A stretch of 64,000 nt of DNA from Algibacter sp. L1A34 (GCF_009796805.1 NZ_CP047029.1:186001-250000); one strand, 5' to 3'. Counted from the stretch's first letter, positions 26,846 to 35,888 are shown. The notes: generated by a model not told the origin, from the letters alone. Numbers and translations: made by a program.

Positions 26846-28753
26846 TTACTTTTTAATTAATGCTACTTTAGCATTATCGAGTTTTGATATTTCTTTATAA
26901 AAGGTTCTAAACGCAGCGTAATCTTCTTTAGGGAATTCGCCATCGTTTATAATAAATGTTCGTTTATATTTTATTTTAGAATTATCAATAGCCGAAATTT
27001 CAGTAATATAGCTACCGAAATCTGTTTCGAGCACCTGCCCTTTTGGTAATGATTCTATATTATAGTCCGTTGGTAAACTAATTTCTACCTCATCTACATC
27101 TTTAAAACCTCTATTTATTTTTAATGGAAGTTTTCTACTTCTATATCTGTCTGGAATATGCTGGTTTCTATTTAACACATTCAAATTAACCAGCATACGG
27201 TTCCCCACTTTTTTAGTATAATTATTCGCCTGAAAATCTATGTTTTCAACTAATTCTACGGTCTGTTTATCATTTTCAATATCTATGCTATTTATAGACA
27301 TATTATTTATGTATTTCCAACGTTTTTTGTAATACACATCTAAATCACGTTCTGGTTCGGTTTCTAACCAATATTTATCGTTGTATTGAATACCTTTTGA
27401 GTTTACACTTACTTTAGCGTCGAGAGATCCATCGTTTAATATAGTACACAAACCATTTATAGTTTGTAAACTTTCATCCGGATTATATTTTTTGGTATGC
27501 TCTATTTTCCCTCCTTCTGATGAAATTACCAAAACATCTCTATCATCTGTAAAATCGCCAATAAAACCGAAAGGTAATTTCTGGCTCGTACATTCTAACC
27601 AAATATTTTCATTTTTATTTGGTATGTTTAGAATAACGTGATTACCCTGCATACCAGCAAAATCTTTCTCTAAGCTACGTTGTGAATCGCCTGCAAAAAC
27701 TACGGAATAATTAGATTCTATACCTACCGCTTTAAGTAATGCTAACGTATAATTGGTAAGTGCTTTACAATCTCCATAACCTAATCTATCTACTTCCGAA
27801 GCATTAAAAGGTTTCCACCCACCTATACCTACTTGCACACTTATGTAGCGTACTTTATTTTGAACGTATTCGTATATCTTTTTTGCTTTTGCTACATCAT
27901 CTGGCTCATTTTTAACTAATGCCTGAACCATCATTATTGTTCCTGCCGATAAATCGTGTGTGTTCTTAATTAAATCATGATACATCCAAGTTCCAAATTC
28001 ATTCCAGTTTTCAACCACAGAACTCACACCTTCTAAAGTAAACTGTTTTGAAGCAAACATTACTTTTGGGATAACATCCGAAAAATTAGGACTATACTCT
28101 TCTGGCTTAATTGCCAAAATATCTTTTATTTCGTAATATATTTTAGTCGAAGAAACATCTTTATTAACCTTAAAACCTTCAATATTTTTCTCTTTTTTTC
28201 TAATTGAAAGTTCTTCAGGAAAACTTAACGTATAACTACTATTTTCTATACTTAAAAAATATTCATTCACAGGTGAAAACGAATTTATAAAAGCCGTGTT
28301 ATTAGTTTCGTATTCCGAATTAAATTCAATGGTATACGGATATTTAATCGCTGTATATTCTAGATATTTTACACGAGAATCGGAATACAGTGTTCCTCCA
28401 GATACGGCGCTTACATCTCTAAAATCTTTTTCTTTTATTTTCTTAATCACTTTTCCGAAGTTATTATAAACCAGAACTTCTAATGTTTTAATGTTTACAT
28501 TTTTATCGTAATACAAATAAGCATTAATAGCATCGTTCCCTTCTTTATTAAGTACGGTTACTATACGTTTTTCGGTAACCAACATGTTTCGAGAAGATTC
28601 TAAAACGATATCGGTATTATTTAACCTAACAACAGCATTTGCATGCTGTTTTAAGTTATCAGCTATACTAAAACTGGTGTATAAATTTTCTTGGGAAAAA
28701 CTAAAAAGAGTTATAAATAAAAATAGTGTATTTAAAATACGTTTTAAAATCAT
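26846..28753 (-). CDS. Exported DUF3857 / transglutaminase-like protein (copy B)
   Basis: A 635-residue exported protein (signal peptide ending near SFSQ). The DUF3857 domain comes first (KYPYTIEFNSEYE), then a transglutaminase-like domain with an intact-looking catalytic core: Cys in VDRLGYGDCKALTNYTLALLKAVGIES, His in GNHVILNIP and a downstream Glu/Thr in WLECTSQKLPFG. Copy A, its 10-bp downstream neighbour, has the same architecture but lacks the Cys. The two are probably tandem paralogues with one active and one inactive member. They should act in the periplasm or at the cell surface; the substrate is unknown. Confidence 0.85.
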   Translation of the reverse strand: MILKRILNTLFLFITLFSFSQENLYTSFSIADNLKQHANAVVRLNNTDIVLESSRNMLVTEKRIVTVLNKEGNDAINAYLYYDKNVNIKTLEVLVYNNFGKVIKKIKEKDFRDVSAVSGGTLYSDSRVKYLEYTAIKYPYTIEFNSEYETNNTAFINSFSPVNEYFLSIENSSYTLSFPEELSIRKKEKNIEGFKVNKDVSSTKIYYEIKDILAIKPEEYSPNFSDVIPKVMFASKQFTLEGVSSVVENWNEFGTWMYHDLIKNTHDLSAGTIMMVQALVKNEPDDVAKAKKIYEYVQNKVRYISVQVGIGGWKPFNASEVDRLGYGDCKALTNYTLALLKAVGIESNYSVVFAGDSQRSLEKDFAGMQGNHVILNIPNKNENIWLECTSQKLPFGFIGDFTDDRDVLVISSEGGKIEHTKKYNPDESLQTINGLCTILNDGSLDAKVSVNSKGIQYNDKYWLETEPERDLDVYYKKRWKYINNMSINSIDIENDKQTVELVENIDFQANNYTKKVGNRMLVNLNVLNRNQHIPDRYRSRKLPLKINRGFKDVDEVEISLPTDYNIESLPKGQVLETDFGSYITEISAIDNSKIKYKRTFIINDGEFPKEDYAAFRTFYKEISKLDNAKVALIKK

Positions 28754-28817
28754 GAAATGAGGTTAAGTTTATTTTATAGATAGGGAGTTTAGCTTTTTTT
28801 AAACAAAGTAAAACGGG

Positions 28818-29345
28818 CTAATCCTTATTTTTACTAAATTTAAAAACCAAAAACCTGATAGCTAATATAATAAAACACGGCATAAATATGTACTTAAATT
28901 CGCTAAAAATAACCTGAACACCGCGTTCTGATATAAATTTACCAATACCAATCGGTGAAACACGAATATCTTGAAATGGAAAGAAAAACCGGTCGTTATT
29001 AAAAGGAATAAAAAAGCCAACACCTTTTCCTCCAGAAGTCATTGCATCTAAAAGCCCATGAGACATTGTTGAAACGAAAATCACTAAAAACCAAATAACT
29101 TTATTACTTCGTCCTAAAGTAAACATTAAAAGTATTGCCCATAATAAAGCAAACACAATAGAATGTGTAAAGCCACGATGCCCTAAAGGAGAACTGTAAG
29201 CAACTCCAAAATTAAAACCAATAACATCAAAATCGGGTAAAATAGTTGAAAAAATTGCGGCAAGTAATAACCATTTTAAGTTTTGCTTATTAGCTACTTT
29301 CACTAAAGTATAACCAACTATACCGTGACCAAAAATAGATGCCAT
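28818..29345 (-). CDS. Membrane metal-dependent hydrolase family protein (YdjM/DUF457 type)
   Basis: A 175-residue membrane protein with about four hydrophobic segments. The N-terminal MASIFGHGIVGYTL, then TILPDFDVIGFNF and PLGHRGFTHSIVFALLWA, are the His/Asp motifs of the YdjM (LexA-regulated in E. coli) family, which are proposed metal ligands. SHGLLDAMTSGGKGVGFFIPFNNDRFFFPF completes the signature. The physiological role is unclear. Its ATG overlaps the dtd stop as TAATG. Confidence 0.87.
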   Translation of the reverse strand: MASIFGHGIVGYTLVKVANKQNLKWLLLAAIFSTILPDFDVIGFNFGVAYSSPLGHRGFTHSIVFALLWAILLMFTLGRSNKVIWFLVIFVSTMSHGLLDAMTSGGKGVGFFIPFNNDRFFFPFQDIRVSPIGIGKFISERGVQVIFSEFKYIFMPCFIILAIRFLVFKFSKNKD

Positions 29346-29797
29346 TATGCTTTATTTTTTGTATCTATAATTATAGTTACTGGGCCATCGTTAAGTAATT
29401 CGACTTTCATGTCTGCACCAAATTGTCCTTTTTGTATTGGTTTCCCCAAATCGGATTCTATTTGTTTTATAAAATCGTCATATAAAGGAATAGCAACATC
29501 GGGTTTTGCTGCTTTTATATAACTCGGTCGATTGCCTTTTTTAGTTGAAGCTTGAAGCGTAAATTGACTTACTATGATAACATCGCCATTTGTATCTTTC
29601 AGAGATTGATTCATCACACCATCTTCATCTGAAAAAATTCGAAGATTTACAATTTTGTTTGATAACCAACTAATATCAGTCTGTTCGTCTTCATTCACAA
29701 TTCCTAAAAGGATTAAAAGTCCGTTTTGTATGTTGGCTACTTTTTCGCCCTTTATAGTAACGCTTGCTTTTGTAACGCGCTGAATAACTGCTTTCAT
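29345..29797 (-). CDS. dtd: D-aminoacyl-tRNA deacylase
   Basis: A 150-residue cytoplasmic enzyme that removes D-amino acids (and glycine from tRNA-Ala) mischarged on tRNA. The start MKAVIQRVTKASVTI, the catalytic SQFTLQA(S/T) block and the Gly-Pro motif in LLNDGPVTIIIDT are all present, and the length is typical. It is coupled to the following membrane protein gene (TAATG overlap) and lies 112 bp after rsgA, separated by an A/T-rich hairpin. Confidence 0.95.
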   Translation of the reverse strand: MKAVIQRVTKASVTIKGEKVANIQNGLLILLGIVNEDEQTDISWLSNKIVNLRIFSDEDGVMNQSLKDTNGDVIIVSQFTLQASTKKGNRPSYIKAAKPDVAIPLYDDFIKQIESDLGKPIQKGQFGADMKVELLNDGPVTIIIDTKNKA

Positions 29798-29829
29798 TTT
29801 TTAATTGAATATTGCAAACCTTGTCGGTC

Positions 29830-29859
29830 TTAAAAAACCTTCTAACAAGTGTTTTTTAA
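29830..29859 (-). terminator. A/T-rich hairpin, possible weak terminator between rsgA and dtd
   Basis: TTAAAAAACCTT (29830-29841) pairs with AAG-T-GTTTTTTAA (29847-29859) with one bulge and a 5-base loop. On the minus strand the 3' arm is GGTTTTTTAA, like an imperfect terminator. It lies in the 112-base gap after rsgA. Confidence 0.35.
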
Positions 29860-29909
29860 ATCTAAATTTATCCCTTACGGGGAAATGTCTCAACAATGAA
29901 TAAAGAAGA

Positions 29910-30854
29910 CTAATCCCAAATATCTGTTCGATAATGCTCATCTTCACCCTCAACAAGCTGTATATAACTTCTATAACGAGAATATTCAATATCACCTTTA
30001 TCTAAAGCTTCTTTTACAGCGCACTTAGGTTCTTTAATGTGTAAGCAATTGTTAAACTTACAATCTTGTTTTAATGCGAAAAACTCAGGAAAATAATCTC
30101 CTATTTCTTCTTTTTCCATATCCACAACACCAAAACCTTTAATTCCTGGTGTATCTATAATTTGAGCACCAAAACTTAAATCGAACATTTCGGCAAAAGT
30201 TGTAGTATGTTGCCCTTGCATGTGTTGGGTTGAAATTGCTTTAGTCTTTATATTTAATGTTGGCTCAATGGCATTTACTAACGTTGATTTTCCAACGCCG
30301 GAATGACCAGAAAACAAACTTACTTTACCAGCCATCAAGGCTTTTACTTTATCTACATTTTTACCAGTAACGGCAGAAACTCCAATACACTCATAACCTA
30401 TTTTACGATAAATATGAGCTAAATATTTTACTTCATCTAATGTATCTTGATCGAAAGTATCCGTTTTGTTGAATAATAAAACTGTTTTAATTGAATAAGC
30501 GTTTGCCGTAACTAAAAAGCGATCGATAAAACTGGTTAATGTTGGTGGATTATTAATGGTAATCATTAAAAAAACCTGATCGATATTTGCCGCAAGTATG
30601 TGAGTTTGTTTTGAAAGATTAACTGATTTACGGACAATATAATTGAATCGATCATGAATATTATGAATTATTCCCGACTCCTGATTGTTATCGGTTTCCA
30701 ATTCAAAATCTACTATATCGCCCACAGCAATTGGGTTGGTACTTTTAATACCTTTAATTCTAAATTTCCCTTTTATTCGGCATTCGTAAGTATCACCCAA
30801 TTCGGTTTTTACGGTATACCAACTTCCTGTAGATTTATAAACGCGTCCTGTCAT
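29910..30854 (-). CDS. rsgA: Ribosome small subunit-dependent GTPase A
   Basis: A 314-residue GTPase of 30S ribosome maturation. Start set at the ATG at 30854 (MTGRVYKSTG); an in-frame TTG lies 9 bases earlier. The protein has an N-terminal OB fold, then a circularly permuted G domain in the order G4 (LFNKTD), G1 (GHSGVGKSTLVN), G3 (DTPGIKGFG), and a C-terminal zinc knuckle in CKFNNCLHIKEPKC (Cys-x4-Cys-x-His-x5-Cys). All motifs are intact. Confidence 0.95.
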   Translation of the reverse strand: MTGRVYKSTGSWYTVKTELGDTYECRIKGKFRIKGIKSTNPIAVGDIVDFELETDNNQESGIIHNIHDRFNYIVRKSVNLSKQTHILAANIDQVFLMITINNPPTLTSFIDRFLVTANAYSIKTVLLFNKTDTFDQDTLDEVKYLAHIYRKIGYECIGVSAVTGKNVDKVKALMAGKVSLFSGHSGVGKSTLVNAIEPTLNIKTKAISTQHMQGQHTTTFAEMFDLSFGAQIIDTPGIKGFGVVDMEKEEIGDYFPEFFALKQDCKFNNCLHIKEPKCAVKEALDKGDIEYSRYRSYIQLVEGEDEHYRTDIWD

Positions 30855-30940
30855 ATTCTCCAAAAATAATCTAAAAAAATTATTTAATGATTAAGACTAA
30901 ACATATATTAGTAACTTAATTTTAAACAACCCAAAAAACA

Positions 30941-31591
30941 ATGAAAAAACTATTATTTTCAATCTTATTCTTAACCATTACTATTGGTGCAACTTCTCAA
31001 ACAAATCTTTATGAAAACCCTGAGTTTGATGAAATTGCTAAATCTCACAAAATTATTGCCGTTGTTCCTTTCAAAACACAAGTAAAACTGAGACCTAAAC
31101 AAATGAAAGACATGAGCAACGAGCAGTTGCATAAGCTAGAAAAAGCAGAAGGCGAAGGCATACAAACAGCCATGTATTCTTGGTTTTTAAAAAGAAAGAA
31201 ACGAGGTAAATTACTTTCTTTAGAAGTGCAAGATCCAAAAGTAACAACTGCTTTATTAAAAAGAAATGAAATAGACTACGATAATGTTTTAGACTACACT
31301 CCAAAAGAATTAGCTGATATATTAGAAGTAGATGCCGTAATATCTGGCGATTTTGAAACTAACAAACCGATGTCTGAAGGTGCAAGCGTAGCTTTAGGTG
31401 TGCTTTTTGGAGCTTGGGGAAGCACAAACAATGCAATAATAAACATGTCTGTACATAATGCCTTAGATGGTGTTTTACTTTGGAATTACAACAAAAAAGT
31501 AAGAGGAAGCATAGGTAGCTCTCCAGAAGATTTAATTAACATTTTAATGAGAAAAGCGTCTAGACGTTTAGCTTATACTAAAAACGATTAA
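30941..31591 (+). CDS. Exported protein of unknown function, CsgG/DUF799-like strand pattern
   Basis: A 216-residue protein with a clear signal peptide (MKKLLFSILFLTITIGATSQ) and no lipobox. The mature part starts with a strand KIIAVVPFKTQVKLR, then a long charged helix region (RPKQMKDMSNEQLHKLEKAEGE), a block with LADILEVDAVISGDFETN, and a Gly/Ala-rich segment (SVALGVLFGAWGS) before VHNALDGVLLWNY. The pattern 'strand, helix, DAVI-SG, then a strand with LLW' resembles TolB-N/CsgG/DUF799-type periplasmic proteins; this is a weak, fold-level inference. It stands alone between rsgA and the aromatic operon and ends at a bidirectional terminator. Confidence 0.55.
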   Translation: MKKLLFSILFLTITIGATSQTNLYENPEFDEIAKSHKIIAVVPFKTQVKLRPKQMKDMSNEQLHKLEKAEGEGIQTAMYSWFLKRKKRGKLLSLEVQDPKVTTALLKRNEIDYDNVLDYTPKELADILEVDAVISGDFETNKPMSEGASVALGVLFGAWGSTNNAIINMSVHNALDGVLLWNYNKKVRGSIGSSPEDLINILMRKASRRLAYTKND

Positions 31592-31637
31592 TCTTTTTAT
31601 AGTCCTACTATATATTAGATTTGAATCCATAAAAAAA

Positions 31638-31654
31638 GCCTCGCTATGCGAGGC
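31638..31654. terminator. Bidirectional Rho-independent terminator
   Basis: GCCTCGC (31638-31644) and GCGAGGC (31648-31654) form a 7-bp GC-rich stem with a 3-base loop, with an A-run on the left and a T-run on the right. It separates the convergent exported-protein gene and the aromatic operon. Confidence 0.9.
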
Positions 31655-31681
31655 TTTTTTATATATCTAAATTAATAGTTA

Positions 31682-32764
31682 CTATCCGTTAATCACTTTT
31701 TCTTGGTGATTAATAGATTCTTGGTGTACTGCTTTAAACATTTTTAAGATAAATTCTTCACTTAAACCATATTGCTCACCTTCTAAAACCATTTTACCTA
31801 AAATTTCGTTCCAACGTTTAGATTGCAAAACTGCAACGTTTTTCTGTTTTTTAAGCGCTCCGATACCATCAGAAGTTTTCATACGTTTTCCTAATAATTC
31901 AAGAATTTGATTGTCAACAATATCAATCTGTGCTCTTAAATTATCTAAAGAACTGTTGTATTCTTCTTCAGTATTAGATTCTTTTCTAATTTTCAAATCT
32001 CTCATAATTTGAACTAAAGTAGATGGCGTTACTTGTTGTGCAGCATCACTCCATGCATTGTCTGGATCGTAATGCGTTTCAATCATTAATCCATCAAAGT
32101 TTAAATCTAAAGCCGTTTGACAAACATCAAAAACCATATCTCTTTTTCCTGTAATATGAGAAGGATCGTTAATTAATGGAATATCTGGATATTTGTTTTG
32201 AAATTCAATAGCTAATTGCCATTCTGGAGTATTTCTATATTTTGTTTTTTCGTAAGTAGAAAATCCTCTATGGATTGCTCCAATATTTTTAACACCAGAT
32301 TTATAAATTCTTTCGATACCACCTAACCATAAAGCTAAATCTGGATTTACTGGGTTTTTAATTAATACAGGCTTATCTGTTCCTTGTAAAGCATCTGCAA
32401 TTTCTTGCATGATAAAAGGACTTACTGTAGAACGTGCACCAATCCATAATAAATCGATATCATGCTCTAAAGCTAATTTTACGTGAGCTGCATTAGCAAC
32501 TTCCGTACAAACTTTCATACCAGTTTCAGCTTTTACTTTTTGTAACCATTTTAAACCTAAAGCTCCAACACCTTCAAACATTCCTGGGCGTGTTCTTGGT
32601 TTCCAAATACCAGCTCTAAAATAGCTTACATCGGTATCTTTTAGCTCATGCGCTATTTTTAATACTTGTTCTTCTGTTTCAGCACTGCAAGGTCCCGCAA
32701 TTACTAATGGATGATCTAACTTTAAATCATCTAACCAAGTTCTCATTTCTTTCGTGTTTTCCAT
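31682..32764 (-). CDS. Bifunctional DAHP synthase / chorismate mutase (type II)
   Basis: A 360-residue fusion; start set at 32764 (MENTKEMRTWLDDL). Residues 1-260 are a type-I-beta-like DAHP synthase (VIAGPCSAETEEQ, FRAGIWKPRTRPG, LIKNPVNPD, INDPSHITGKRDM) that condenses phosphoenolpyruvate and erythrose-4-phosphate. Residues from about 270 are an AroQ chorismate mutase (LRAQIDIVDNQILELLGKRM, with DGIGALKK). The fusion controls both entry to the shikimate pathway and the branch to prephenate, and chorismate-mutase binding of prephenate often gives feedback control. It is last in the four-gene operon behind the aromatic leader at 35912-35995. Confidence 0.94.
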   Translation of the reverse strand: MENTKEMRTWLDDLKLDHPLVIAGPCSAETEEQVLKIAHELKDTDVSYFRAGIWKPRTRPGMFEGVGALGLKWLQKVKAETGMKVCTEVANAAHVKLALEHDIDLLWIGARSTVSPFIMQEIADALQGTDKPVLIKNPVNPDLALWLGGIERIYKSGVKNIGAIHRGFSTYEKTKYRNTPEWQLAIEFQNKYPDIPLINDPSHITGKRDMVFDVCQTALDLNFDGLMIETHYDPDNAWSDAAQQVTPSTLVQIMRDLKIRKESNTEEEYNSSLDNLRAQIDIVDNQILELLGKRMKTSDGIGALKKQKNVAVLQSKRWNEILGKMVLEGEQYGLSEEFILKMFKAVHQESINHQEKVING

Positions 32765-32861
32765 AATCTTAATCAAATTTCAAAATGAAATTCCAATTTC
32801 CAAACTTTGTTTTAATGTTTCGTATTGTGTTGAAATTGGAGATTTATTTTTTTTTCTAGGT

Positions 32862-33713
32862 TTAATGTATTCCGTTTAAAATATCTTTTATATAATTTGT
32901 ACTTTCCATCTCTTTATAAATAGCTTCGAAATCGTCTTGTTCCATAAGCTCTTTAAAGTGAGATAAATTACTAATATACTCGTCTAATGTTTCAATAACA
33001 TTGGTTTTATTTTGTTTAAAAATTGGAGTCCACATGGCTGGCGAACTTTTTGCTAAACGCACCGTCGATGCAAAACCACTGCCCGCCATATCGAAAATAT
33101 CGCGCTCGTTTCGTTCTTTATCAATTACGGTTTTACCTAACATGAATGCGCTAATGTGCGATAAATGCGATACGTAAGCAATATGTTTATCGTGTGCTTC
33201 CGGATTCATATAGCGAATACGCATTCCAATATCACTAAACAGTTTTAATGCCTTTTCTTGTAGTTTGAAAGTTGTTTTTTCAACCTCACAAACAATATTC
33301 GTTTTTCCCTGAAACAATCCACTAATAGCAGCTCCTGGCCCAGAATGCTCTGTTCCTGCAATAGGATGCATGGCTAAAAAATTTCTACGTTTAGGATGGT
33401 TTTCAACCACTTTACAAATATCAACTTTAGTTGAACCTGCATCGACAACCAAACCTGTTTCTGGAATTAGATCCAAAATAGTTGGCAACAATTTTACGGT
33501 AGCATCTACTGGTATAGAAATAATTACCAAATCAGCATTTTTAAGATCGTCTAAAGTTGCTTTCCTATCAATTAAATTAAGTGCCAGCGCTTCATCTAGC
33601 GTGCTTTCCTTTCTGCTAATACCATGGATAATAACATCTGGTCTAAGTGCTTTGATATCCTTAGCCAAACTTCCTCCTATTAAACCTATGCCTATTGAAT
33701 ATATATTTTTCAT
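32862..33713 (-). CDS. tyrA: Prephenate dehydrogenase
   Basis: A 283-residue NAD-dependent enzyme that oxidises and decarboxylates prephenate to 4-hydroxyphenylpyruvate in tyrosine synthesis. The Rossmann start IGIGLIGGSLAKDI, VIISIPVD, the DAGSTKVDIC and HPIAGTEHSGPGAA blocks and HDKHIAYVSHLSHISAF are typical. No ACT domain is fused. It is the third gene of the aromatic operon, 86 to 98 bp before the DAHP synthase and after a 10-bp tandem repeat. Confidence 0.94.
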   Translation of the reverse strand: MKNIYSIGIGLIGGSLAKDIKALRPDVIIHGISRKESTLDEALALNLIDRKATLDDLKNADLVIISIPVDATVKLLPTILDLIPETGLVVDAGSTKVDICKVVENHPKRRNFLAMHPIAGTEHSGPGAAISGLFQGKTNIVCEVEKTTFKLQEKALKLFSDIGMRIRYMNPEAHDKHIAYVSHLSHISAFMLGKTVIDKERNERDIFDMAGSGFASTVRLAKSSPAMWTPIFKQNKTNVIETLDEYISNLSHFKELMEQDDFEAIYKEMESTNYIKDILNGIH

Positions 33714-33790
33714 TCTTCTCCCGAACTTTCTCCATAAGAGAACGAACTGTTACGGGTTTTACTTTATTACTATTTACTCCTTTTTATTAC

Positions 33791-33835
33791 TTTTACTTAC
33801 TTTTACTTACTTTTACTTACTTTTACTTACTTTTA
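33791..33835. repeat. 10-bp tandem repeat in the aromatic operon
   Basis: Four perfect head-to-tail copies of TTTTACTTAC (33791-33830) plus half a copy, with a degraded unit (TTTTTATTAC) before them. It lies in the 135-base gap between the aminotransferase and tyrA. The unit is one DNA helical turn; copy number is likely to vary between strains by slippage. Confidence 0.9.
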
Positions 33836-33848
33836 GACTATAACGAAA

Positions 33849-34997
33849 CTACGAACTCACGCGTCTAATAGCTTCGTGTAAATCTTCAGTTTGTGCACAT
33901 AATGAAAACCTAATATAACCTTCACCTTGCGATCCAAAAATAGTTCCCGGCGTTAAGAATATACTCTTCTCTTTCAATATTAAATCTATATATTCTTCGG
34001 CTTTTATATGTAAAGGCAATTTTGCCCAAACAAAAAGCCCTGTTGCATTTTCATCATACGTACAATTTAATGCTTCGGCCAGTTTCCAAACTAAATCACG
34101 ACGCTCTCTGTACACATTATTTAAGGTTGCAAACCACATGCTAGAACATTTTAAAGCTTCAATAGCTCCTTTTTGAATGCCGTAAAACATCCCAGAATCC
34201 ATATTACTTTTTACTTTTAAGATATCATTTATATACTTATTATCACCAACAACCATCCCAACACGCCATCCGGCCATATTAAAAGTTTTACTTAATGAAT
34301 TAAGCTCTAAACAAACATCTTTTGCGCCCTCCACATTTAAAATACTCGCTGGGTTTTCATTTAAAATGAAACTATATGGATTATCGTTTATAACTAAAAT
34401 ATTATGTTTTTTGGCAAAAGCAACCAACTCTTCAAACAACGATGCTGAAGGTTGTGTTCCTGTTGGCATATGCGGATAATTTACCCACATTAATTTCACT
34501 TTAGTCAAATCTAATCGCTCTAAAGCTTCAAAATCTGGTTGCCAATTATTTGCTGCATCTAATTCATAAAACACAGGTTTTGCTTCCATCAATTTTGTTA
34601 CAGATTGATAGGTTGGATATCCTGGATTCGGAATTAGAACTTCATCACCTTTATTTAAATAGGCCATTGAAATATGCATAATACCTTCTTTACTTCCCAT
34701 TAATGGAAGCACTTCCGTATTCGGACTTAAATTAACATCATAATGTGTTTTATAAAACCCTGAAATTGCTTGACGTAATTCAGGCAAGCCCTGATAACTT
34801 TGATATTTATGAGCATTCGGACTTAACAATCCTTCCGTTAAAGCTTCAATAACTTTCTGTGGTGGTTGCAAATCTGGACTACCAATACCTAAATTAATTA
34901 CAGGTTTCCCACTCGCTATTAACAAGTTTACCTCTTTCAATTTTCTCGAGAAGTAGTATTCTTCAACACTATGCAATCTATCGGCTACTTCAATCAT
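33849..34997 (-). CDS. Pyridoxal-phosphate aminotransferase (class I/II) of the aromatic operon
   Basis: A 382-residue fold-type I aminotransferase: INLGIGSPDLQPP at the start, NPGYPTYQSV, VNYPHMPTG, INDNPYSFI, the PLP lysine in ELNSLSKTFNMAGWRVG and the carboxylate Arg in GYIRFSLC. It is placed between prephenate dehydratase and prephenate dehydrogenase, and its start overlaps the dehydratase stop as ATGA. It is therefore likely to be the transaminase making Phe and Tyr from their keto acids. A role in lysine or aspartate synthesis cannot be excluded from sequence alone, since LL-diaminopimelate aminotransferases look similar. Confidence 0.9.
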   Translation of the reverse strand: MIEVADRLHSVEEYYFSRKLKEVNLLIASGKPVINLGIGSPDLQPPQKVIEALTEGLLSPNAHKYQSYQGLPELRQAISGFYKTHYDVNLSPNTEVLPLMGSKEGIMHISMAYLNKGDEVLIPNPGYPTYQSVTKLMEAKPVFYELDAANNWQPDFEALERLDLTKVKLMWVNYPHMPTGTQPSASLFEELVAFAKKHNILVINDNPYSFILNENPASILNVEGAKDVCLELNSLSKTFNMAGWRVGMVVGDNKYINDILKVKSNMDSGMFYGIQKGAIEALKCSSMWFATLNNVYRERRDLVWKLAEALNCTYDENATGLFVWAKLPLHIKAEEYIDLILKEKSIFLTPGTIFGSQGEGYIRFSLCAQTEDLHEAIRRVSS

Positions 34998-35821
34998 ATT
35001 TTCGCATTTTTATATTCACCTAAAACTTTAAAATCTTCGCCCATTATTTCAATAAGAGATTGTGCTTTTTTAAAATCGGCATAATCATCAAAAGTAACAT
35101 CAACAAAAAAGGCATATTTCCATGGCGTTTCTACTATTGGTAAAGATTGTATTTTAGTTAAATTTAACTTACAATCGCTCATTACATTCAAAATAGTTGC
35201 TAAACTTCCACGCTTATGGTTAGCTTCAAACTTAATAGAAGCTTTATTTATTTCGGTTTCCAAAACTTTAGAATCCTCACGTTTTACAATTACAAAACGA
35301 GTTTCATTATGTTTTATAGTTTGAATACTATTTGCTAAAATATCTAACTCAAAAAGTTCGGCTGCCAAAGCACTTGCAATTGCTGCAACACCTTTTAATT
35401 TATGTTTTTGAATACGCTCTGCAACTTCGGCCGTATCCTTATCTTCAACTAATTTAATATGCGGATATAATTTAAAAAATGCCTTACATTGTAACAATGC
35501 CATAGGGTGTGAGTACACCTCTTTTATATCTGCAATAGTTTGGTTTGGTAATGCCATTAAATTATGCTGAATATCCAAATAATGCTCTCCTATAATATGA
35601 AGGTTATATTTATCAATCAACGCATAATTAGGAATAATAGAACCTGCAATAGAATTTTCTAAAGCCATAATTCCAGCATCGCATTCTTTAGAAATTAACA
35701 CATCAACTACCCTATCGAATGTTAAACAATCGATGGTTTCCACAGGATTTTCAAAAAATTGTTTCGACACAATATGATGATATGATCCTTTTACACCTTG
35801 TATTGCTACTGTTTTTATCAA
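34994..35821 (-). CDS. pheA: Prephenate dehydratase with ACT domain
   Basis: A cytoplasmic enzyme that converts prephenate to phenylpyruvate. The catalytic domain runs from VAIQGVKGSYHH to the conserved TRF in HNETRFVIVK. The C-terminal ACT domain (RGSLATILNVMSDCKLNLTKIQSLPI) should give Phe feedback inhibition. There is no ATG in the N-terminal region: the frame opens with TTG codons at 35851 and 35821. The second gives MIKTVAIQGVKGS, the usual flavobacterial N-terminus, and is preferred. It is the first gene of the aromatic operon, directly after the attenuator hairpin and leader peptide. Confidence 0.9.
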   Translation of the reverse strand: MIKTVAIQGVKGSYHHIVSKQFFENPVETIDCLTFDRVVDVLISKECDAGIMALENSIAGSIIPNYALIDKYNLHIIGEHYLDIQHNLMALPNQTIADIKEVYSHPMALLQCKAFFKLYPHIKLVEDKDTAEVAERIQKHKLKGVAAIASALAAELFELDILANSIQTIKHNETRFVIVKREDSKVLETEINKASIKFEANHKRGSLATILNVMSDCKLNLTKIQSLPIVETPWKYAFFVDVTFDDYADFKKAQSLIEIMGEDFKVLGEYKNAKI

Positions 35822-35860
35822 GTTTCTATTATTTATTAAGTTTTCAATCAAGTGTTAAAC

Positions 35861-35888
35861 AAAAAAAGTCTCGATTTTCATCGAGACT
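35861..35888 (-). terminator. Attenuator terminator hairpin of the pheA operon
   Basis: On the minus strand, AGTCTCGAT and ATCGAGACT form a perfect 9-bp stem (35880-35888 with 35867-35875) closed by a GAAA tetraloop (35876-35879) and followed at once by six T (35861-35866). It lies upstream of the first structural gene, 23 bases after the leader ORF stop, where a terminator only makes sense as a regulated attenuator. An alternative pairing of CGAGGC (35925-35930) with GTCTCG (35882-35887) would break it. Confidence 0.88.

Noticed and set aside
33781-33840. CRISPR-like array
   Set aside because: Units are 10 bp without spacers; a simple tandem repeat.
33370-33843. 157-residue plus-strand ORF
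   Set aside because: Antisense shadow of tyrA; its end is made by the 10-bp repeat (TYFYLLLLTF), so not a real gene.
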